Source of the DNA: Heliopora coerulea
Taxonomy: Eukaryota; Cnidaria; Anthozoa; Scleralcyonacea; Helioporidae
Direction: 5' to 3'
Length of the DNA: 64,000 nt
Assembly: GCA_030142905.1 (NCBI GenBank)
Contig: JASJOG010000146.1
Location: forward strand, 310,001-374,000
The notes beneath the pieces were generated by a model. It saw nothing but the letters and a program-made list of their open reading frames with translations, did no database searches and was not told the DNA's origin. This document shows, one piece after another, positions 55,201 through 64,000 of the stretch. A program made the translations under genes and the position numbers. How positions within the stretch are numbered: the first letter of the stretch is position 1; every line of letters starts with the position of its first letter.

Positions 55201-58200
55201 GTAAGGAAAAGGTTACTGCTTAAGACTGCAGAGTCAGTTGAGAACCCAATCATTTTTTACACAGTTTCTTAATATTTCATCCACAAGGAACCACCTTCTA
55301 AATTTGTGATCTTGATGATGAAAACCAAACATTAGATAATTTCTTGACAAAATTAGTCAGTGTTTAACCTTCTTCGTGGATTTCAATTTTGTATTTTCTT
55401 TCCTACATTACACATAGGAAAAGTATTCCATACAGCACAATACGGATTCACCTGTACGAAATTTTGGGATAAAGATGTAGAATGGTCAATTGGATGATTA
55501 TTTTTCGTAGGATTCAAGGTGACTATAAACTAAGAAATTAGAGCTAAAAATTACATTTGAGAATCATCACCTGGTTTTATGTTGGATTTTTTTTCAATAA
55601 CTGTTTGCGATTCTAGACCAGAAAGGAACTCGTTTGATGTTACGTCGGTTCTCGTGCGAGGCACTAAAGATGCCATTACATCTTCATTCGAATGAACTAT
55701 TTCACTTTTATTCTTCTATTTAAGAAAATTGAAAGCAGACTTTTCAGTTGCAATGATGCATTAAAATAAACGAACAAACAAAAAAACCGTATAAAACACA
55801 TAAATAAACAAAAGAAGCAAGCAAACACATTTTCAGTGCTAACACGGTTTGAATTCGCAATCCAATTCCGTTCCATTAATTCTAACGTTTTGACCACATT
55901 AGCAGTAGATTTACCCGCACGGAAAAACGAACTACTTGTTCACGATTAAGAGCAGTGGACAAGTTTATGTTACATCTGATAGACAATGCGATTGTCACTG
56001 GATGAACTCGAAACACGTTGATCATGAACTTCTGAGAGTTCATCCATTGACAATCACATCCATTCGTAACTTGTTCTTGCAATACAACATCTCCTCGTGT
56101 TTTTCCAGTCATCGTCAAACCGGTGAAGCCGGTAGACTGACAGTCGAAAGGTCGTTACAATGAATCTTAGGTCAGAGAACGTTTTTGGCTATGTACTGAT
56201 TAAATGACAACGCTCTTGTTACATTGCTCAGCCATACCTCAATGTCGCAGAAACCTGTGAGACTTTAGCGTGTAAACAACATTATACATCTATACCTGGT
56301 TTTTCTTTTCTTCTTGACTGCTGACTAGATCTAGTTCTCCTGTTTGGTCAAGTTTAGATGCTTCTGATACCGCTGGTGATATATGCGGAGCACTGTCCAC
56401 GATATCGGTCTCGCAAAATGGTGTGGTAACATCATGTGACTCAACAGCAGAGCTCACTTGATCGCTCAAGGCTGATTTCTGATCAGTTTGCTGCACGTCT
56501 ACAGTAGGACAATCATACACGTTAGTACTGTGGTACAACTAAGACAAATGCCTGCGAATTTCGTTGAAATTAAAAAAGATTTCACGTGGAGCGCTTATTA
56601 CGATCTTGCACCATGCAAACAAGGTTACAGAAGATGTTGTCGCTAATTGAGTAAGACTAAGATTTTTCGTCGAGAGCTGATTTTAGATAACGTCGAAAAC
56701 TCACTCAAAGAAACTGTGTTTGTTAATTATCTAAACAAATGACGCAAACTGTGTTCGGTTTAACTTTAAGCCTGTTTTTACCTCGACAACATGGCTAATT
56801 AATATGTGAAAGAGAAAAAAATAGTTAATATTTCTTTTCAGTCCCGCGCCACTTGGATCCACATAAAAATTTCACATGAAAATTTACGAACCACTGTAGG
56901 AACTGTATAAACAAATGATAACAGAAGTGCAGCAAAAATAAGGTAGAAAGGACATAAAGAAAGGAAACTAAAGGGAAAAAAACGCGGGAACAACCAAAAC
57001 ACTAAGTATAAGGAAAGGATTTCACAACTGTGAAGTAAAATAGAATTTGTTGACACACTTAACGGTCTAAATTTATCTCTTTCAATCTAAGACAGCTTAC
57101 TTTCACTTAAACCATGATTTGTAGGCTGGTCATGTTCGACGTGGACGGCAGTAGGTTCCTCGGCAACAGAATTATCATCTAAAGCTGACACGATATTTTC
57201 CTCCTCTAAATATATTTAAGATTAAAAGTTTCAATCAGCAACATTGAAAAAACAATGTCGAAATTAGCTCAGTTGTAACTTGCGTACTCATAGGTTCATC
57301 GATTCTGGACAATTCGAATGATAATCTCGTACCCAGGGTCTCACACAAGACCCACGGTACGACGTTGCTTGGATGACTGTCGTCTTTTGCCATTAAATTT
57401 AGCAATAATTTTTTTACCTCACTAATTCTCATCCCCTTAAACAAAGCGATCAGTCGCACCATATCAGCATTTCCACAGGAGAACAAAATGTTCAAGCTTC
57501 AAAAATCCTTAATCTCCTAAGATTTAACAACAAAGTAATTCAGTTATAATTCCCACCTTTACTTAGCCTGTCATCATGATCACTTTCAGGTTTGCGTTGA
57601 TCAGTTACTTTCTGTTCTTCAGTCCGGTTATTATGGCCAGGTTGGTCAGAGGTTTCAAGATTGTAATCCAAGTTATTACTTAGTTGGGCAGAATCACTGA
57701 TTAACTCATCTGATTCACTTCCACTTTCCTTATTCTTGATTTTCATCAACACACTTGAAAAAGACTCAGTCAGACTTGTTTCGTCTGAAGCCTCGACAGT
57801 TTTAGTGCCGTCATCATCCTTTAGTTCCTTTCGAAAAACATTTGTATCTTCTCCAAGGTCTTGTTTTGAAGAAACGATATATTGTTCATCTTGGCTCTCG
57901 TAAACAGATGTTGCACTTGGAATACAAACAGGACTTTCTGCAGGTGTGTGAGATATCGCATTGTCGACAAACTCATCAGGTGATTTTGGTAGTGGCTTAT
58001 AAAAACCTAAACATTGGTGAAAGATAGAACTGAGCATGCGATACATACAAAGACATGTTCCCCTGTTATGTTACAGTTGCTAAGGACAATTCATTTTCGC
58101 CGCCAATTTATTTCAGGTAGGGAATACAGATTTATAAATAACCACAACATTGTACGTTTCGAATATGTTGGCAAAGTTTTTTCGTTTGATGACGTAATAT

Positions 58201-61200
58201 GGTAAAGTCCTACTTCAGTCACCATCAAAGCATAAATACTCCAGACTATAATTATGAACTTTTACCTGTATTTTGAAAGTCATTTGTTCACAATTCACTG
58301 ACTGAGGGTATAAAAGAAGTTTTTGGCCCACGTTTTTATACGCTCGCTCCTGAAACGTGAAGTATTTCCTAAAATTTACCTGCGCTAAATGCCTTCCTTG
58401 ACGATACTTCCCGTGAATACCTTGTGCTGCTATTTTCACTCGAGCTCGGTGCACTTCTTACACGGCTTGCTCCAAAATCACTACCCCTTTCCACAGGAGA
58501 TAAGTTCCTGGTTTCCTTACGATCTTCCTTTTTACAGCAGACTTGATAGGTTCTTGGACATGTTGCACTTCTTACAAATCTTGACCCACAACCACTACCA
58601 TCTTCCTGGAAAGAAACGTTCCTGAGTTGCTGGATACCTTGTTTGCTATCGCAGACTTGAGAGTTCCTTGAACACGGCGCACTTCTCGCACGGCATGTCC
58701 CACCACCACTACCAGCTTGCGGAGTAGATATGTTCCACGTTTCTGCGAAGTCGTGATTACTAGAACAGGCTAAAGAAGACCTTCTGGACATTTGTTCATC
58801 TTGGAAGTCGTGGTAGGTATCCATTTCAGATGTTACTTCATGAATAACATCGTCGCTGGACCTTTCACTAACAGAAATGTGCCTGGTAGAAACAGGTCGA
58901 CTTACAACATCTGTACAACTTTGTTCTTCTTGTAAGCCAAAGTAATCTGCTGTTTCAGGTTCCACCATACAAATACCACCATTATCGCATTTCTCACGAA
59001 CAGAACTTGGCATTGGAGAAACAGGCTGACTTGCAGCATCTGAACAAACTTGAAAAGACGTTTTGGACATTTTTTCATCTTCTAAACTCAGGTAACCATC
59101 AGTTTCAGGTTTTATCATACAAATACCGCTATCGTCGGACTTGTCAGAAACATGAAGTTGTATTGAAGCAACAGGTTGACATTTCTCATCTGTACGAATT
59201 TGAAAAGATGTTTTGGACGTGTGTTCAGCTTGTAAACTAGGATAATCATCAGTTTCAGGTTTCATGATACAGTCACTGCTATCATTGGACTTCTCCCTAA
59301 CAGAACTTTTTATCGACGAAACGGACTGACTTACAGCATCTGAACAAACTTGAGAAGATATTTTTGACATTTGACCGTCTTGCAAGCCAAGGTAATCATC
59401 TGCTTGATGTTTCACATTACAAACACCATTATCATGGGAGTTCCCACCAACACAAATTTGTATTGAAGGAACAGGCAGACTTAAAGCGTCGGTATAAGTT
59501 TGCGAGGACAATTCTCCACCTTCTGAGGCGAAATGATTATCCGTTTCAGGTTTCATCTCACAAATATCCCTTTCACTGGATTTCTCATTGACGGAACTTC
59601 GCAATGAAGAAGATGGTCGACTCATTCTTGTTGTATCATCAGTTTCCAACACAAAATCATTAGGACGCCCAGCTAAGTTTTCAATACCTTCAACTGCCTC
59701 TAAGTTGTTTTCCTTTAGGTGGGGTGGTGGAGTATGTACGACTTTTGCAGGCAGTTTTGAGTCGTTTTCAGAACGAGCAAGTGATTCCCTGTCCATCATC
59801 AACAATGAGGAGGACCGCGAGCCACTGGACGCGCGTCTTATTCCTTCCACATGTTCCACAGAATTTTCTATCGCTGGACTTTGCATTGCCAGTCTACCGC
59901 ACTGTACCTGGAGATCACGAGAACATTCATGTTAACAGGGGCGGATCTAGGATTTCGCAGAAGGGCGGTGGTTTGCCACGCCAAGCGTGGTTCTAGATTT
60001 CTGAGAAAGGGATGGTTAACCAAGGCCATTGGTAATTTTAGGCTTTTTTTCAGGGGGTGATGATTCCTTTATCACTTAAAAGGGGTGCACAGTTAAAGAA
60101 AAAAAAGATGCAAACAAATTTTAGTATGTAAACATAGAACTCTAGGCAAGGGATCTCCATACTGTTTGGTGGCTCAAAAGGGGGGGGTCAAACCCCTCTG
60201 AACCCTCCCCTTGGATGTGCCAGTGGTTAGTTTCAGTGCAGAGGTAGAAAATGGACTAGAGAACAAGTAAATTTTAGTTTTCACTTGCCATCCATTCCCT
60301 ATGTTAACCCATTTCTTGTTTGCAAAACTGCAACAATTTAGATACAATAAAAGACAAACTCAACCAACAACAGTACAACAACTATCGTTTTACGGCCGTT
60401 TTCCCTGCTTACGCAGGGGTTGGCCGGCTCAAAGTGAACCCCATTTCCCAGATCCAAGCTCTCCTCCACATTCCTACCCTCTTCATCACCTTCTCTTTCA
60501 CACGTCTTGCTCACAAACGTATCCTCAGCTCTAACCAGAGAGCCCTTCACACCTGAGCATCGCTTGTGTACCCATCCACTGCATCCCGTACATCTGATAG
60601 AATTGCGCCCTACACCCTTTCCACATACAGAGAAAGGCTGAGAAAGGCTCAGTTCTGCCATAGTGATAACCCTCCCTCTGTGAAGCAAAATGGTCTGGTG
60701 ATTAACCCATTTAGGGACAAGGGTACATGTACCACTGACTTTCACTGTGACAAACACCAGAGTGAGAAAAACATCATGGTAATAACTTACCAGTTCACTT
60801 GTCATGCAACTGTTTGGTCTTTTGATCTTACTGTCGACATTTAATGCCGTAGGTTTTGGTGAATGTCCAGCACCAAAAGATTCTAGCCTGCTTGCCACTT
60901 CATGTTTAAACTGGGAACCTGAGTTTCTGAAGGGAAGTTTGCCTAAAGCTAGATTAAGATTAACAGAAGTTACAAAGAGAAGCAGCAAAATTTACATGCA
61001 GAGTTGTTAAAATAACAACTTTAGGGAATAAGAACTAGACTTCTTCCCACAATGCTAACAAGATAACTGATAACTAATTTTCTCTTGCCCCTTAGTGGAC
61101 CACACCCTCTCATCAAATATATCCAATAACTTTCACTACTGCAGAGGACTAAAATTCTTGCCCAATAAACTTCTCAAAAGATTTTATTATCAGGAATGAA

Positions 61201-62944
61201 CTTTTCACATAGAATGCATAATTGTCATGCTGTAAACAAATCAAAGCCTTGCATGGATTTCTAAAAACAAGGGGAGGATTGTATTTTAAATTTTCTTTGG
61301 CATTTCTGACAACATTTCTAATGGTTTGACTTGTCTGGTAAAGTTCTGACATTTTGCAAAACTGGTTTGCTTTCGTTTTGAAGTAAAACTAACCTCTGGT
61401 TGGTCGATTTGGTTTGGCACTCGTCATTCGTGGGTGGGCCCTTGGTTGGTCTGGTTCAGGTGGCAGTACTGGAGCAGTGTTTGGTCTAATGTTTTTCCTG
61501 GGTCCGACTGGGGAATGTCGATGCAATGATCCAATTGTTTTTGGTTGTGACAAAAGCTTTGAGCCATCTTCAGTCTGGGTTTGTACAACAGGTTGATTGC
61601 TATAATATATACCAAAAGAGTAATCATTTTAGCTTATTTACATGGTAGATTGTCATGCACTTGAGCAAAGTATCACTCAGTTAATTCACTGCTGTATATT
61701 GATCACTCAGATAATTTGAAACCACATCCACCAACTACAGACTGTAGTACAAGTTTCCATAAACCAATCATCCTAATAACTTAATATGTTACTTAGGCTA
61801 CGATAACATCAAGTAGGTGCTGTTCTCTGGTGACTAACTCATTAAGGGCCAGAGCTCATCCTTGATGAGAAAAATCATCTTGTGTTAGCCAGAGTACCAA
61901 AAATTTGGATTCAAACCAAAAACAATGGGGAGGTCCATAATAATACTGGAATTCACTTAGTCTAGCACAACATTTGTTATCATGACCGGATCCAGAGAAT
62001 AATTTATTGGGAGTGCAAATGTTGGACAATGTTTTTCCAGATGATTGGCAGGAAATGAAGCCATACAGTGAACTCATGCCTAAAAGGATATGCCATAACA
62101 TCATGAGTTTACCCCATGCATCTTCATACAAAAAAATGGATACATCCAAATGTAGTCTTACCTTTTGTACAAATTCTCCTGATTGAAATTACAAACTGCA
62201 TCCTGGTCTCTGATATATGTATTGAAAAAGCTAAGAAAAAGCTTCTGTTTTTGACTTGATGACATGTTTTGAGATTCATCTTTTTTGCAGTTCTAAAAGG
62301 GATATTAATAACAACAAACTGGTTTATACTTAATTTCTAAAAATAATGTCATTGCACTAAAGCAAGAAGTTTGTTGTTATTGTCAGAATTGGCACCAGAT
62401 GCAGTTAGCTAAAAATTTTGATGGGTTAGCGATGAAGCCAAGAGGGACTCAGAGAGATTAAGCTCTTCCTAACTGTTGTGTATCAACAAAGCATATCCTT
62501 TTAGAACACTCAAATAGTACCTGAGAACTAAATTTGGTGACAGGTACTATATAGTCCAACCTAATTTGTGGGATAAATCTAAGGGGTTGTTAAGTGACGG
62601 GAAGTTGCATTTAGTCTAATAAATTACATATACAGTACCCCAATTTGCAGACCAGATTTTCGTAGACCTTTTTGACTTCTAGTTGATGATGAAACTGAAG
62701 TTTCAGAATGACCATAATCATTATAGTGTAATTGTTTAGGCTCTTGGTTTTCAATGCAATGTACCGATTGTGGTGTTGCAAAGAGAACAATTGCCCCCTT
62801 GCGAGTCAGATAGGTTTTTGGCAGTTGAATGCAGTGAGCATCATCTGGATAGTAAGTAACTGTTTCAGCTTTTTCTTGACAACAGCTGGCTGCATCAGGG
62901 CTTGGCATTTTAAGAATGGAAGGGAAAAAATCACCAAGGCATGG
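48706..62944 (-). CDS. KIAA2012: KIAA2012-like coiled-coil protein (at least 15 exons; 5' end possibly missing)
   Basis: Exons from 5' to 3': 62639-62944, 62162-62292, 61394-61599, 60791-60942, 58380-59907, 57557-58006, 57101-57205, 56296-56498, 55571-55715, 53414-53781, 52871-53111, 52317-52527, 51677-51799, 50439-50648, 48706-49249. All sites are GT-AG and all phases match, giving 4923 nt (1640 codons plus stop). The first exon reads IQLPKTYLTRKGAIVLFA, matching the LPKT-STRKGALILYSEG block near the N-terminus of vertebrate KIAA2012. Long charged coiled coils (about the last 450 residues) are also as in that protein. The middle is disordered, Ser-rich and repetitive. No enzyme domain is seen. 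KIAA2012 function is not known to me. Exon 1 starts at an acceptor (TTTATAG), so an upstream start exon is expected, beyond or near the window end; ATG 62908 is an alternative start. Confidence 0.75.
49301..49572 (-). mobile_element. tRNA-derived SINE, copy 2
   Basis: Same family and orientation as 43378-43650. The head TTGGTGGCACAGTGGTAATG (A-box) and AGGGTTCGATTCCGGCTCC (B-box) are better preserved here. It lies in the last KIAA2012-like intron. Confidence 0.85.
50439..52527 (-). CDS. KIAA2012-like gene, coiled-coil exon set
   Basis: Exons 52317-52527, 51677-51799 and 50439-50648 encode almost only Glu, Lys, Arg, Gln and Leu (such as EEKEKREEELRLLKEREMEQ and LRAQREREKKLEEMAEQQRK), continuing into the last exon. 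All junctions are phase 2 (AG|), so the coil runs without break and any of these exons could be skipped without changing frame. Confidence 0.8.
50762..51207. mobile_element. Foldback DNA element with long imperfect TIRs
   Basis: The left arm 50762-50843 is the imperfect reverse complement of the right arm (about 51108-51207): GAAGTTTGTTGTTGCCACTC pairs with the right-end GAGTAGCAACAACAAGCTTC, and TTAATCCAGGA pairs with TCCTGGATTA. The right inner block (TAATCCTGGATTA, CGTGCGTTGAA) is also directly duplicated at 51005-51036, separated by an (AATTAT)n tract. There is no ORF. It lies in a KIAA2012-like intron. Confidence 0.7.
51378..51485 (+). mobile_element. tRNA-like SINE head with an inverted half-copy
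   Basis: CTTCACAGCTCAGTCGGTC (A-box-like) and GTCGTGGGTTCGACATCC (B-box-like) are spaced as in a tRNA. GACTGAGCTGCGAAGGTC just upstream (51373-51390 region) is the reverse complement of the A-box side, giving a stem around a 20-base loop. Confidence 0.5.
51977..52188. mobile_element. MITE-like element with internal palindromes
   Basis: Inverted ends CCCTCCTCATACGAAAATTT and AAATTTCATTTGTGA (reverse complement of the right end) enclose many TTCATATGTGAA/CGTATGAAA palindromic words. It lies in a KIAA2012-like intron. Confidence 0.55.
58380..59907 (-). CDS. KIAA2012-like gene, giant exon with two internal repeat sets
   Basis: A 1528-nt exon, far larger than its neighbours (105-450 nt, apart from the last). 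It has about six copies of a 50-residue unit (58771-59619) with words SVREKS, CMIKPETD, YLSLED, MSKTSFQVCSD and SQPVS, then three copies of a ~40-residue unit (about 58390-58710) built on GSGxGxxRxRSAPCSR and xNVSxQ. The protein is Ser/Asp/Glu-rich and probably disordered. The DNA period of about 150 points to local tandem duplication of coding sequence. Confidence 0.75.
59936..60225. mobile_element. Non-autonomous hAT-like DNA element (candidate)
   Basis: Starts AGGGGCGGATCTAGGATTT and ends GAACCCTCCCCTTGGATGTG then CCAGT, an imperfect inverted pair of the common GGGGCGGATCCAGG end type (from memory). G-rich and C-rich subterminal runs are present. It lies in a KIAA2012-like intron. Confidence 0.5.
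60362..60665 (-). pseudogene. LINE 3' fragment with decayed zinc-knuckle region
   Basis: On the minus strand it reads CGKGVGRNSIRCTGCSGWVH and KRCSGVKGSLVRAE, a cysteine/histidine module found near the C-terminus of some LINE ORF2 proteins, then the end CVSRENGRK and an (AAC/GTT)n tail. Expected cysteines are replaced (FSVC, FVSKTC), so it is decayed. The shared 3' end (TGCTTACGCAGGGGTTGG here, reverse complement at 30568-30590) shows the same family as 30061-30622. Confidence 0.75.
60702..60780. mobile_element. Degenerate copy of the TTAA-ended MITE family
   Basis: Left end ATTAACCCATTTAGGGACAA and remnants of the core (ACAAACACCAGAGTGA). It ends beside the 3' splice donor of exon 60791-60942. 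Confidence 0.5.
61834..61905. mobile_element. Truncated copy of the TTAA-ended MITE family
   Basis: TAACTCATTAAGGGCCAGAG, then TGAGAAAAATCATCTTGTG and TTAGCCAGAGTA. The right end is missing. Confidence 0.7.
62639..62944 (-). CDS. KIAA2012-like gene, first visible exon with the diagnostic block
   Basis: 102 codons, phase 0 at both ends. It carries YPDDAHCIQLPKTYLTRKGA and IVLFATPQ, then a Ser-rich run SETSVSSSTRSQKG. Acceptor TTTATAG, donor ATTGGG|GTACTG. This block supports the family call most strongly. Confidence 0.75.
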
Positions 62945-63324
62945 CTATAAACACAAAAACATTAAACCTTAAAATATATATACAAAATTTTCAAAATTTT
63001 GCACTCAATTTGCTTATTTTGCATCAACTCAGCACCTATTGTACTGAATCATGATGGCATATGCCCTTGAAATTGAGAGGAAAACTGGGCATGTTTTAAT
63101 CATGGATCCCTTAAAGTTCATATTTTTTAAATTCTAAAGAGGAACTGCCATATAGAAATCTCTAAAAAATTTGAAATTCAAAAAAAAGATTTATGCTGAC
63201 AAAAGATTTGATCAAACTTTTACTAAGATTGCAAATTGTCCCCAATAAATTGATATAATTATGAAATAAAATAGATGGGTCACCAGCTCTAATTAACTTT
63301 TCTGTGACTGACAACAAGTACTCA

Positions 63325-63375
63325 ACTATTTTACTCAGGCTATTGCCAGACAATTTTGCTTGTGAAGGGAGACCT
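63325..63375. mobile_element. MITE-family remnant
   Basis: Core only: ATTTTACTCAGGCTATTGCC then AGACAATTTTGCTTGTGAAG. Confidence 0.5.
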
Positions 63376-63514
63376 CCAGTTGCAAAACTGTTCAGAGTCA
63401 CCATACAATTATGGACTGTTGTGGATATCATAAGGGTATCAGAGGTCCTCATCATGTTATCACTGCAGGATCAAACCAACAATAAAAACATTATAAGGTA
63501 TATAAAGTTTATCA

Positions 63515-63617
63515 TTAACTAATTAAGGAACAGGGCTCATCCCTTCAAGGAGTAAAATCATCTGGCATTTAGCCAGAATGAAATACCAAAGTGTGTCCTT
63601 GCCTTTTACTGGGTTAA
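63515..63617. mobile_element. Copy of the TTAA-ended MITE family
   Basis: Starts TTAACTAATTAAGGAACAGG, core GAGTAAAATCATCTGGCA then TTTAGCCAGAATGAAAT, ends CTTTTACTGGGTTAAC. Confidence 0.8.
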
Positions 63618-64000
63618 CTAGTTAAAATATTCAGTTCTTAGTCTTACATGTAATACAACTTGCTTCAAATCCATTTTCAGGTAATACAACAGAAAGCAAC
63701 CTTAAGTCACCCACACCCTATCAAACATAGCTGTAGAGTTACATAACCATTAACTGGATAACTGACCTTTTATGACCATCATTATGTCATGATGGTCATT
63801 AGAGGTCAGTCTCCAAGAGGATTTACAGACTATATTTTGATCAAGTGATCACAATCACTTTGAAATATGACAATAGCTATGTCATATTGCATTATAATTT
63901 GCATCACGCAACTGTTTGTGGATGCACCCCAAAATCGGAGTATAATGACTTTGTGAATGACCAACGTGAACATGGCGTCAATCATTTGGATTGTGTAATC

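Larger units (their letters stand above)
62945..64000. other. Upstream of the first visible KIAA2012-like exon
   Basis: Two MITE copies and no convincing exon. On the minus strand near the window edge an ATG (63974) opens MFTLVIHKV, but no good donor follows in phase, so it is not called as the missing start exon. Confidence 0.4.

Noticed and set aside
59588..59996. + strand ORFs opposite the giant exon
   Set aside because: They are shadow frames of the exon on the other strand.
63860..63974. ATG at 63974 as the missing first exon of the KIAA2012-like gene
   Set aside because: The first residues (MFTL) resemble the vertebrate start by chance. There is no GTRAG donor in phase, and the downstream residues do not match.

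Overview
The window is eukaryotic and animal-like. Genes are split by GT-AG introns, introns and spacers are AT-rich, and DNA is full of transposon debris. The recognisable proteins (a synaptotagmin C2B domain, a DEPDC7-like protein, a KIAA2012-like protein) are metazoan. Repeat content and compact splicing fit a marine invertebrate, most likely a cnidarian such as a stony coral. That assignment is inference; no species marker was read.

Layout. 0-1.3 kb: the last coding exon of a synaptotagmin-like gene (+). 1.3-6 kb: microsatellites, tRNA-like SINE heads and the first copies of a ~100-bp MITE family that recurs through the window. 6.08-8.99 kb: a minisatellite of about 96 30-bp monomers, many carrying a CACGTG E-box. 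10-27 kb: AT-rich and gene-poor, with a spliced but apparently non-coding + strand unit, a 139-bp tandem repeat followed by a G-quadruplex motif, a long near-perfect hairpin, and one possible two-exon gene start (-). 27.8-30.6 kb: DNA-transposon and LINE fragments. 30.8-36.2 kb: a DEPDC7-like gene (-) whose intron contains a 1.33-kb Tigger/pogo-like element carrying a Cys-rich ORF and a broken HIRAN-like ORF. 38.6-42.3 kb: a head-to-head pair 85 bp apart, an intronless agmatine-deiminase-family gene (-) and a DEDDy 3'-5' exonuclease gene (+). 42.4-48.7 kb: mostly no recognisable genes. 48.7-62.9 kb: a KIAA2012-like coiled-coil gene (-) of at least 15 exons, with introns full of SINE, LINE and foldback elements.

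The strongest new models are the phase-consistent assemblies. The KIAA2012-like gene has 15 exons joining without a frame break into 1640 codons plus stop. The DEPDC7-like gene has three coding exons. The exonuclease needs a 29-nt microexon. The genes show no shared pathway; only the head-to-head pair suggests shared regulation.
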